64,000 nt of DNA. Source: an uncultured Eubacteriales bacterium. GTDB lineage: Bacteria > Bacillota > Clostridia > Lachnospirales > Lachnospiraceae. Below the pieces are notes generated by a model. It was given only the letters and a program-made list of their open reading frames with translations, did not search any database and was not told where the DNA came from. The DNA lies in the NCBI GenBank assembly GCA_951800645.1, contig CATOIK010000001.1:248001-312000 (forward strand), read 5' to 3'. Every line of letters starts with the position of its first letter. Position 1 is the first letter of the stretch. Made by a program: the position numbers and the translations under genes. Of this stretch, positions 18,102 through 25,751 are shown piece after piece.

Positions 18102-18130
18102 ACTATAGCATTGTTTATCCCCTGTGTCAA
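18102..18130 (-). promoter_or_regulatory. Sigma-A promoter of rnpB
   Basis: TTGACA (18125-18130), 17 bases, TATAGT (18102-18107) on the minus strand, with the start about 8 bases on, at the 5' end of RNase P RNA. It lies in the 66-base gap after the YgfJ-TrmH stop. Confidence 0.88.
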
Positions 18131-18160
18131 CTTCCAGTCATTGCTTTCTCGGCTCCACAG

Positions 18161-19558
18161 TCACCGCTTTCCCAACTCCCAGAAGGCAATTCCAGCCGCC
18201 ACCGAAGCATTTAAAGAATCTGCGCCCCAGCCCATAGGAATCTTCACCGTAAAGTCACAGTCTGCAATGGTCTCCTCCGCCAGTCCGTCCCCTTCCGTTC
18301 CGATGACAATCGCCAGCTTTTCCTCCTGTTTTAAAACCGGGTCATCCAAAGCGATCGAATCCTCCTTAAGGGCCATAGCCACTGTCTTAAAGCCCAGCTC
18401 CTTCAGTATGGATACGCCCTGGGACGGCCACGGCTCCCGAATGCTGTCAAAATAAGTCCAGGGAATCTGGAATACAGTTCCCATGCTGACCCGGCTGCTT
18501 CGCCGGTACAGCGGATCGCTGCATCCAGTCGTCAAAAGCACCGCGTCTAAATTTAACGCCGCTGCAGAGCGGAAAACAGAGCCTACATTGGTAGGATTCA
18601 TCACATTTTCCAACACTGCAATCCGGGACGCTCCTGCCAACAGCTCTTTTGCCGCAGGCAAAGGCTTCCGCCTCATGGCGCACAGCACGCCTCTGGTAAG
18701 GGGAAATCCAGTTAGCTGCTTCAACACCTCAAACTCTGCCGTGTAGACCGGAATATTGCCGCACCGACTGATAATCTCTTTCGCTTCTCCCTGAATATGC
18801 TTTGTCTCCACCAAAAGAGAAACAGGCTCGTATCCTGCATTCAGAGCACGCTCTACCACCTTGGGACTTTCTGCAATGAAAAGCCCGGCGTCCGGCTCAT
18901 GAAACCTCAGCAACTGCACCTCAGAAAACCGGGCGTACACATCCAGCTCCGGCATAAAAAAATCCGTGATGGCTCTTACATCCACATCTTCCAATTCCTG
19001 CCCGTTTGCCACCTCATGCCGGTATACATCTGATGGGTGGCTTCGCAGCACTCCCCGGCCTCCCCGGTCTCCGGTAATGGCCTTCAGCTCCGGAAAATAC
19101 TCCCTGGAAAAAATGGCGGGATTTCCATCCTTCCCCTGACAGCTTAAAGAAGCCAGTCCCAGCCCGCTTTCCTGCCAGCCTTCTACTAAGGCTTTTATGG
19201 TCTCTCCTTTCAGCCAGGGCTGATCGCAGACAGAAAAGCAGACGGCCTCTGCGCCGGTTTCTTCTGCTGCCGCCAGTCCCAAATGCATGGAATGAGAAAT
19301 GCCCAGATGGCTTTCCCGGTTTTCCACAGCCGTAAAGCCCAGCTCTGCAGCGCAGTCAAGAATAGGCCGATACTGACTGACCAAAATCTTTTTACAGAAA
19401 AAATTCTCCGGCAAAGCCAGCACCTCATCCACCACATGGCGGTACATGAGGCGCCCATCCACTTCATCCAGCAGCTTGTTGCCGCCGTAGCGCCTGCTGT
19501 CTCCTGCTGCTAAAAGCACCAGGGCTATCGTTCGGTTCTTACTTTGTTCTGCATGCAT
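18161..19558 (-). CDS. Fusion of a YgfJ/MocA-like nucleotidyltransferase with a TrmH-family (SpoU) RNA methyltransferase
   Basis: This 465-residue protein has two recognisable enzymes in one frame. Residues about 8-195 are a MobA/MocA-type nucleotidyltransferase (LAAGDSRRYGGNKLL; VCDQPWLKG), like the YgfJ accessory family of molybdenum hydroxylases. Residues about 200-465 are a SpoU-type SAM-dependent 2'-O-methyltransferase with motif 1 NPTNVGSVFRSA, motif 2 VIGTEGDGLAEE and motif 3 DSLNASVAAGIA. GGAGG lies about 7 bases before the ATG. Its 5' end overlaps yqeB by 34 bases. The junction lies next to a run of seven T's (18956-18962 as A's on the plus strand), so a sequencing indel or recent gene fusion should be considered. 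The frame stays open throughout and both domains look intact. Confidence 0.85.
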   Translation of the reverse strand: MHAEQSKNRTIALVLLAAGDSRRYGGNKLLDEVDGRLMYRHVVDEVLALPENFFCKKILVSQYRPILDCAAELGFTAVENRESHLGISHSMHLGLAAAEETGAEAVCFSVCDQPWLKGETIKALVEGWQESGLGLASLSCQGKDGNPAIFSREYFPELKAITGDRGGRGVLRSHPSDVYRHEVANGQELEDVDVRAITDFFMPELDVYARFSEVQLLRFHEPDAGLFIAESPKVVERALNAGYEPVSLLVETKHIQGEAKEIISRCGNIPVYTAEFEVLKQLTGFPLTRGVLCAMRRKPLPAAKELLAGASRIAVLENVMNPTNVGSVFRSAAALNLDAVLLTTGCSDPLYRRSSRVSMGTVFQIPWTYFDSIREPWPSQGVSILKELGFKTVAMALKEDSIALDDPVLKQEEKLAIVIGTEGDGLAEETIADCDFTVKIPMGWGADSLNASVAAGIAFWELGKR

Positions 19559-20334
19559 AAGATTGCCTCCAACACCCCTCCGCCAATGGAAGACGCTTTA
19601 TCTGACACAGTAAAGCAGTGTTTTTTCTCACATCTGGGGTCTACATCTCCTGATTTCATCCCGGCAGTTACCGGCACATCATCCTGCAAAAGCCCTCGTA
19701 CAACGCCGTCAATCTGGGCATAAATGGGATGCTCTCCGGCATAGCCTACCAACTGCCCGGCCTTTACCTCATCACCAATTTCCACAACTCCCTTAAACAG
19801 ACCGTCTCCAGTTGCCCGAATCAGCCGTTCCAGACCATAGCCTCCAATCAGCCCCGGCACGCCGGTATTGGGGATGGCGCTGCCCTCCCAGATGCACCGG
19901 CCCAGATAATGCCCCCGTTTGGTTTCTACTACACAATGGCAGTCTGCTCCGGCGGTAAAGCCCGGTCCTACGCCAATGACAACCGGCGCATCGGTAATTT
20001 CCGTCCCCAGATTACGCTTTGCCAGAATAGCATCCACAACCACATCCGGCTTTATTTTTTCTATAATATCAGCGTCTTCATCCACTACAACAGCGATATT
20101 TCCATTTTTTAGTGTATTTTCTACCACTTCCAAGCAATCACACCGCACGCCAGCCACATCTTCCACCTGCATCTGCCCCAGATACACCGCCGGAGAAAAG
20201 GCCACTGTCCGCCGCACCGTAGTAGGTATCGAAATCTCTGTCATCACCACCTGAAAGCCGCTGCGAAAAAGCCGCAGTGCAATGCCGGTAGCCAAATCTC
20301 CGGCCCCCTTGATCACAACTCGTCCCATATTCAT
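19525..20334 (-). CDS. yqeB: YqeB-family selenium-dependent molybdenum hydroxylase accessory protein
   Basis: The 269-residue protein begins with a dinucleotide-binding-like segment (VVIKGAGDLATGIALRLFRSGF) and contains the YqeB blocks GVGPGFTAGADCH, VVETKRGHYLGR and DVDPRCEKKHCFTVSDKASSIGGG. YqeB was defined by comparative genomics as a marker of selenium-dependent molybdenum hydroxylases, alongside YqeC, XdhC, YgfJ and SelD. Its biochemical role is not settled. GGGAGG precedes the ATG by 9 bases. It lies between the YqeC-XdhC fusion (upstream) and the YgfJ-TrmH fusion (overlapping), so the three are one transcription unit. Confidence 0.92.
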   Translation of the reverse strand: MNMGRVVIKGAGDLATGIALRLFRSGFQVVMTEISIPTTVRRTVAFSPAVYLGQMQVEDVAGVRCDCLEVVENTLKNGNIAVVVDEDADIIEKIKPDVVVDAILAKRNLGTEITDAPVVIGVGPGFTAGADCHCVVETKRGHYLGRCIWEGSAIPNTGVPGLIGGYGLERLIRATGDGLFKGVVEIGDEVKAGQLVGYAGEHPIYAQIDGVVRGLLQDDVPVTAGMKSGDVDPRCEKKHCFTVSDKASSIGGGVLEAILCMQNKVRTER

Positions 20335-20353
20335 GTTTCCATACCTCCCTGTA

Positions 20354-22603
20354 TCACTGCTCTCCCAGTTTCTCCATCCGAATGTCCACAGCGCCGCCGC
20401 ACCACATGCCCAGGGCTGCCGCTGTGCTGTGGTTTACCTCATAGGTTTTTTCCAGAACCTGGCCTGCTGTTTCCTGGTTTAAAAATTCCCAGGCATCCGC
20501 CGATGCCGCCGCTTCCATAAGACCGCCGCCAATGGTTCCAATCAGCTTCTTTCCACTTCCATCCTCTGCCGGACACACTACCATCCGTGCTCCGACGCCT
20601 CTGGGAGCAGACCCCCGCTTTCCGGTAATAGTCAGCAGCACCCCTTTTTTACCGGCTCTTAAAAACCGGGCCACTGCCGGATCCAAACGGCTTAAGGTTT
20701 GATTTTGATTCTGCACCTGAATCAGCTCCGCCACAATGCTGACAGCAATCTCCTTAGGCGTCTGCCCCCCCAGCTTCAGTCCGATGGGAGCGTGAATCTG
20801 GCTTAACACTTCCTCTGAAAATCCCTTTTCCTTCAGCACCTCCATGGTCTTTGCCACCTTGGCCTTGCTTCCGATCATGCCCACATAGCCAAAGGGCTTT
20901 GCAAGCACCTGCTCCAGACATTCTAAATCTGCCTCATGCCCCCTGGTAACAATAATGTAGCAGGCATTGGAAGAAAATCTCTCTTTTTTAAGAAGCTCCG
21001 GCATCGCTCCGCAAAGACACTGCTTTGCCCCCGGAAACCGGTTCCTGCTGCAGAATTCCTGCCGGTCGTCCATGATTGTATAGCTGTATTCCATAAAATC
21101 TGCTAATTTAGAAAGCTCCAGAGAAATATGACCGCCGCCGCAGATTACCAGCTGGCTTTCTTCCTGGATGTCAAGGGTCTCTGGCTGCCAGACTTCCGCC
21201 CCAGTCATTTCCCGGGCTGCCGCCTCCTGCAGATCTGCCTTAATCTGCGCGTCTTCTTCAATCCGGTAAGCTGTAACTGCGCACCCCTCCTGCATGGGAA
21301 ACGGCAGCAGCTTCGCCGCCGCCTCTGCAGCCATCTGTTTTTCTTCTCCATCTGCCTGGTTTAACACCACCCGGTAATACCGGCCGTCTACTGCCTTGTG
21401 GCTGCCCCGCTCATCCATCAGAATAAGGGCTAAATCTGCCGGTTCCACCTTATCCTCTGCGCTTCTTCTAAGCCATGCCCCCTGTGTGTCAAACCGGAAG
21501 CAAACCTCTCCAAAGGGGCGGCCCAGGGCAGACAGCCCAACGCAGCCGATCACCAGTCCGGTCTGAGGCAGAATTACCGGTTCATAGGTTTCCGGCACCT
21601 TTATGGGAAGACACCTGGCTCCGTCTGCCTCTACCAAAATTACATCTGCCAGTTCCAAAAGGCGGGAAAGCTCTGCCTCTTCAGAAAGGCCATCCGGCAT
21701 GGCAAGCTTTTTCCCCACCGGTTTTCCGGCTGTCAGGATCAGGCCGTGCCAGGAGTCTTCGGTAATCTCACGGACATGGCTTACTGCTGCAGTCTGTTCT
21801 TCACAGACAGGCCGCCGGATATGCGTGCTGGTGGTCACTAAAACCCGCTTTCCCTGCTCTGCCAGCTCGTCTGCCAACTGGTACATGGTAGAAGTTTTTC
21901 CTCCGCCTCCTACCAAAGAGACAATGGAGGGAATCTCATGACCCGGACCAAATCCCAGCGCAGAAAGCAGGGTCTGGGCCGGCTTCATGGCGCCTGCAGA
22001 AGCGTCCCAGGTCTTTACCAGTGTCATCCGCTGATTCCTGTTCCAAAGGCTTACATGCTTTTTCCTGCCTTCCTGGCCCAGCATCATGGTGTAAATCTGA
22101 TCCAGCTCTGCGTCTGCCTGACAGGCTTTCTCCTTCAGCGGCAGATATAGAATATCAAACTCTACCCCAAACAAGATCTCCTTTGTCCGGGTTACATAAC
22201 AGCCGTTTTTCTCGTAAAAATGAATCCGGCGATGCCGCATCTGCCATTCTTCTTCATCAACCGCTGCCCGCTCCGACTCGCATTCTAAAAAAATCCCCTT
22301 TTCTTCCCCATAATACTGCCCTAAAAGCCGCAGGAAATGACTGCCGTAGCCGCCTCCCCGCACTTCCCTGCAGACAGCCAGAAAATCCAATAAAAGATAA
22401 CCACTCTGCCGGTTCCGGATCAGGTGACCGTAAGCCCGCAGCTTACCATCCTCATAAAGTCCCAGACAGTCATAAAAGCCCCGGTCCACCCGGTCTTTTA
22501 AAACCTTAAGAGGCGGCAGCTCGCTTTTGGGAAAGTCCTTTATCATATAGCTTTTGTACACTTCTTCCAGTTGAGCCAGACTTAGTAATTTTAATTCCAC
22601 CAT
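20354..22603 (-). CDS. Three-part fusion: GNAT acetyltransferase - YqeC - XdhC
   Basis: In this 749-residue protein, residues about 1-160 are a GNAT domain with the acetyl-CoA loop RGGGYG (83-88). Residues about 195-460 are YqeC-like: P-loop VGGGGKTST (231-239), TTSTHI, VEADGARCLPIK (324-335). Residues about 484-635 are the XdhC Rossmann domain: VICGGGHISLEL, a DDR motif at 512-514, IVTRGHEAD, YVGMIGSKAK. Residues about 645-746 are the small XdhC/CoxI domain: GSAPRGVGARM, GTIGGGLMEA. The Rossmann domain precedes the small domain, reversed from classical XdhC. XdhC proteins insert and mature the cofactor of molybdenum hydroxylases; YqeC is tied to the selenium-dependent type. No frame break is visible. 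The fusion implies the GNAT part works in the same maturation pathway, but its substrate is unknown. Confidence 0.88.
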   Translation of the reverse strand: MVELKLLSLAQLEEVYKSYMIKDFPKSELPPLKVLKDRVDRGFYDCLGLYEDGKLRAYGHLIRNRQSGYLLLDFLAVCREVRGGGYGSHFLRLLGQYYGEEKGIFLECESERAAVDEEEWQMRHRRIHFYEKNGCYVTRTKEILFGVEFDILYLPLKEKACQADAELDQIYTMMLGQEGRKKHVSLWNRNQRMTLVKTWDASAGAMKPAQTLLSALGFGPGHEIPSIVSLVGGGGKTSTMYQLADELAEQGKRVLVTTSTHIRRPVCEEQTAAVSHVREITEDSWHGLILTAGKPVGKKLAMPDGLSEEAELSRLLELADVILVEADGARCLPIKVPETYEPVILPQTGLVIGCVGLSALGRPFGEVCFRFDTQGAWLRRSAEDKVEPADLALILMDERGSHKAVDGRYYRVVLNQADGEEKQMAAEAAAKLLPFPMQEGCAVTAYRIEEDAQIKADLQEAAAREMTGAEVWQPETLDIQEESQLVICGGGHISLELSKLADFMEYSYTIMDDRQEFCSRNRFPGAKQCLCGAMPELLKKERFSSNACYIIVTRGHEADLECLEQVLAKPFGYVGMIGSKAKVAKTMEVLKEKGFSEEVLSQIHAPIGLKLGGQTPKEIAVSIVAELIQVQNQNQTLSRLDPAVARFLRAGKKGVLLTITGKRGSAPRGVGARMVVCPAEDGSGKKLIGTIGGGLMEAAASADAWEFLNQETAGQVLEKTYEVNHSTAAALGMWCGGAVDIRMEKLGEQ

Positions 22604-22682
22604 TTTCCATCCTCCATATTAAGAAAGGGATGCCCAGGGTTCTTCTTGAACCGCATCCCCAAAATTTTGATTTCTGCCCCTT

Positions 22683-24050
22683 TTATTTCTGCCGTTTTTT
22701 TGCCATGGCTCTCCGCACCAGAATGTAGCAGATAATATGTACCAGAAAAGTCAGGGTCCAGGACACCGGATAGGAAAGGTACAAGGTCTGCAGGGTCCGG
22801 TTGGCTGCAAAAATCGTAAAAATCCACAGCACCCGGAAGGCGCAGGCTCCAGTCAGGGACACAAACATAGGAAGCAGGGAACAGCCAATGCCCCGCAAGG
22901 CTCCCACCATGACATCCATAATTCCGCACAGGAAATAGGGTGCGCTGATAATCCACAGCCGGTTGATTCCAAACTGGATTACCTGCGGGTCTGAGGAATA
23001 AATGCTGATCAGCTGACGGCCCAGACAGGCAGCTCCAAGCCCCATCAACAGGCCGACGCCGATAACGATTCCCTGACAGTACAAAAGAATCTTTGTCATC
23101 CGCTTATAATTTCCGGCTCCATAGTTCTGGCTGGTAAAGCTTAAGGCAGTCTGGTACACCGCATTCATAGAAGTGTAAACAAAGCCTTCCACATTGGCTG
23201 ACGCCGTATTGCCTGCCATAGCTACAGAACCAAAGGAGTTTACCGACGACTGGATCAGCACATTGGAAATAGAGAAAATTGCGCCCTGCAGACCAGCCGG
23301 AAGACCAATCCGGGCGATGACTGCCATTTTATGTCTGTTTAAATGCAGCTTATCCCGCCGCAGCCGGTAAGGGGCATCGGAGCGAGCCAGACACTGGACG
23401 ATCAGCGCTGCGGAAATACACTGGGAAATGGTGGTAGCCAATGCCACCCCCGCTACGCCCATGGAGAATCGGATTACAAAAATCAGGTTCAGAATTACAT
23501 TGACAATGCCTGCAGTCAGAAGAAAATACAAAGGCCTTCTGGTATCTCCCGCAGCTCTTAAAATGGCGCTGCCAAAATTATATATCAAAGTGGCCGGCAT
23601 GCCGATAAAGTAAATTTTCATATAGAGAGCCGCCAGGGACAGAACATCCTCCGGCGTTCCCATTAAAGTCAGCATAGGATCTGCCAAAAGCACGCCCGTA
23701 GCAATTAAAACCACGCCGCCTACCCCTGCAATCAGCATGGCGGTGTGAACCGTTTCTTCCAAATCCTTCCACCTCTGGGCGCCGTAATACTGAGCTGCCG
23801 CCACATTAGCGCCTACTGACAAGCCGATAAACAGATTGACGATCAGGTTGATCAGCGATGAGGTAGAGCCTACGGCAGCCAGGGACTGGCTTCCGGCAAA
23901 CCGGCCCACCACAATAATGTCCGCCGCATTAAAAAGCAGCTGCAGCACGCCGGACAGCATCAGCGGCACCGCAAATACAATCAGCTTGGAAAACAGGGGG
24001 CCGCTGCACATATCTAACTCGTAATTTCTTACACTTTTTCTGCCAAACAT
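22683..24050 (-). CDS. MATE family efflux transporter
   Basis: A 455-residue MATE protein with about 12 membrane segments. It has the characteristic N-terminus (LIVFAVPLMLSGVLQLLFNAADIIVVGRF) and the second-half loop SFTSQNYGAGNYKRM. It starts with MFGRKSVRNYELDMCSG, a pattern common in Clostridia MATE proteins. It lies directly downstream of a DUF6472 gene and a second MATE gene and 79 bases upstream of the GNAT-YqeC-XdhC gene, so all could share a transcript. The transported compound is unknown. Confidence 0.9.
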   Translation of the reverse strand: MFGRKSVRNYELDMCSGPLFSKLIVFAVPLMLSGVLQLLFNAADIIVVGRFAGSQSLAAVGSTSSLINLIVNLFIGLSVGANVAAAQYYGAQRWKDLEETVHTAMLIAGVGGVVLIATGVLLADPMLTLMGTPEDVLSLAALYMKIYFIGMPATLIYNFGSAILRAAGDTRRPLYFLLTAGIVNVILNLIFVIRFSMGVAGVALATTISQCISAALIVQCLARSDAPYRLRRDKLHLNRHKMAVIARIGLPAGLQGAIFSISNVLIQSSVNSFGSVAMAGNTASANVEGFVYTSMNAVYQTALSFTSQNYGAGNYKRMTKILLYCQGIVIGVGLLMGLGAACLGRQLISIYSSDPQVIQFGINRLWIISAPYFLCGIMDVMVGALRGIGCSLLPMFVSLTGACAFRVLWIFTIFAANRTLQTLYLSYPVSWTLTFLVHIICYILVRRAMAKKRQK

Positions 24051-24093
24051 TGTAAAGCCTTCTTTCTCATATCATCCTCGGAGATTCCTGCTC

Positions 24094-24285
24094 CTACATC
24101 TGGTGCCGCACAATGGCGTACTCGTCTCCCAGACGATAGTAGGGACAGTTGTAAAACTTATCTTCCATAAACCGGGCCATCTCGTCCTCGTCTAAATTGA
24201 CAGCGCAGACATAGCACTCATAATCTTCATCGTATTCATAATACATGCAACTGTCGCAGCTGGATTGTCTCGTTTTCTTATTCAT
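24094..24285 (-). CDS. DUF6472 family small cysteine-rich protein
   Basis: The 63-residue acidic protein has cysteine pattern CDSCMYY ... YECYVCAVN ... YNCPYYR, suggestive of a metal-binding knuckle, and matches DUF6472, seen in Clostridia. Two ATGs are adjacent; the second (24285) is preferred because GGGAGG is only 2 bases from the first. It sits between two MATE genes, 12 bases from the stop of the upstream one. Function is unknown; a metal- or redox-sensing accessory role is only a guess. Confidence 0.8.
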   Translation of the reverse strand: MNKKTRQSSCDSCMYYEYDEDYECYVCAVNLDEDEMARFMEDKFYNCPYYRLGDEYAIVRHQM

Positions 24286-24296
24286 CATTTCCTCCC

Positions 24297-25649
24297 TTAT
24301 GACCTGGAGAATTTCTGTTCCAGTCGTTTTACCACTGCCCGGTTATAATACAGGGACAGAACCGTTCCCACAATCCATCCGATGGGCCAGGACAGCCACA
24401 CACCGATAACGCCGCCTAACGCCTTTGCCAGCACAAAGGCCAGAACTACCCGCAGAATCAGATCTGAGAAAGTAGCAACCATAAATTCCTTCATAGAGCC
24501 GGAGCCGCGGAGCATCCCATCAGAAGCCAGCTTCATGGCAATAATCACATAGAAGGGGGCCACAATCCGCAGAAATTCCACGCCGGTGTCCATAGCCAGG
24601 CCGCCGCCATCCTCCATAAAGAGAGACATCATCTGGCTGCTGAAGCCGAAATAAGCAATGAGGAAAGGCACAGCCAGCATCAGGCCCAGCTTCATGCCGC
24701 TTTTTGCCCCGGCCTTTACCCGATGGATTTTTCTGGCGCCCAGGTTCTGGGCTGTAAAGTTGGAGATGCCGTTTCCCAGAGTAGTAAAGCTGGTAATGGC
24801 AAAGGTATTTAACTTTACTGCAGCCGAATATCCGGCAATAACAGAGGAACCGAAGGAGTTAATCAGTCCCTGGACAAATATATTTCCGATGGAAATAAAG
24901 CTTTGCTGCAGAATACTGGGCACCGCAATGACGCTGATACGCTTTAACATATCCCAGGAAAACAGCTCCGCCTTTTCCGATTCATCGTTCTCAACAGACT
25001 TCAGCCGGACTGCCATGGTAATAAGCGCCAGCACACAGGCAATTCCCTGGGCAATAAAGGTAGCCCAGGCCACACCGGCCACGCCCCAGTTAAACCCGGC
25101 CACAAACCAGTAGTCCAGCAGGATATTTCCCAGAGAAGAACCAATCAAAAAATACAGCGGTGTTTTAGAGTCTCCCAGGGATGTAAAAATTCCGGTGGCT
25201 GCATTGTAAAGGAACAAAAACAGAAATCCTCCGATGTAAATCCGCAGATACAAATCTCCGTCTGCAAAAATATTCTCTGGAGTCTGAATCATCCTCATCA
25301 GCCCCTGGCTTCCCAAAAGGCCAGCCGCCGTCAGCACCAGAGAAAGCGCTGTGGCTGCAAGAAAGGTAGTAGAAACCGCTGTCTTCATCTGGCTGTACCG
25401 CTTGGCTCCGAAAAGCTGGGAAATCACCACCGAACAGCCGATATTGCTGCCTATAGCGATGGCCATAAAAATCATTGTAATGGGGTATGAGGCTCCCACT
25501 GCCGCCAGGGCGTCCTCTCCCGCAAATTTTCCTGCAATTACACTGTCTGCTATGTTGTATAGCTGCTGAAAAATCACACTGATAAACATGGGCAGTGTAA
25601 ACCGCCAAAGCAGACTTTGAGGTTCTCCTTCTGTCAAATCACGCATCAT
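24297..25649 (-). CDS. MATE family efflux transporter
   Basis: A 450-residue MATE protein beginning MMRDLTEGEPQSLLWRFTLP, a start common in Clostridia MATE proteins. It is supported by AGGA about 8 bases upstream; an upstream ATG at 25727 would add 26 non-family residues. The paired halves show ISVIFQQLYNIADSVIAGKF and FTAQNLGARKIHRVK. It is the first gene of a likely unit with DUF6472, another MATE gene and the molybdenum hydroxylase accessory genes. Substrate unknown. Confidence 0.9.
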   Translation of the reverse strand: MMRDLTEGEPQSLLWRFTLPMFISVIFQQLYNIADSVIAGKFAGEDALAAVGASYPITMIFMAIAIGSNIGCSVVISQLFGAKRYSQMKTAVSTTFLAATALSLVLTAAGLLGSQGLMRMIQTPENIFADGDLYLRIYIGGFLFLFLYNAATGIFTSLGDSKTPLYFLIGSSLGNILLDYWFVAGFNWGVAGVAWATFIAQGIACVLALITMAVRLKSVENDESEKAELFSWDMLKRISVIAVPSILQQSFISIGNIFVQGLINSFGSSVIAGYSAAVKLNTFAITSFTTLGNGISNFTAQNLGARKIHRVKAGAKSGMKLGLMLAVPFLIAYFGFSSQMMSLFMEDGGGLAMDTGVEFLRIVAPFYVIIAMKLASDGMLRGSGSMKEFMVATFSDLILRVVLAFVLAKALGGVIGVWLSWPIGWIVGTVLSLYYNRAVVKRLEQKFSRS

Positions 25650-25751
25650 GTCACTTATCCTCACATTCTTTTGTTTATCTGTGTCTGTCAGCTTTCCCGT
25701 CAGGCACTTTACACAGTATACCACCATCCTATCAAAGTTGGAATAGTTGTT

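Noticed and set aside
17783-18214. Open reading frames across 17.8-18.2 kb
   Set aside because: The region is RNase P RNA on the minus strand; the frames are chance openings in a structured GC-rich RNA gene.
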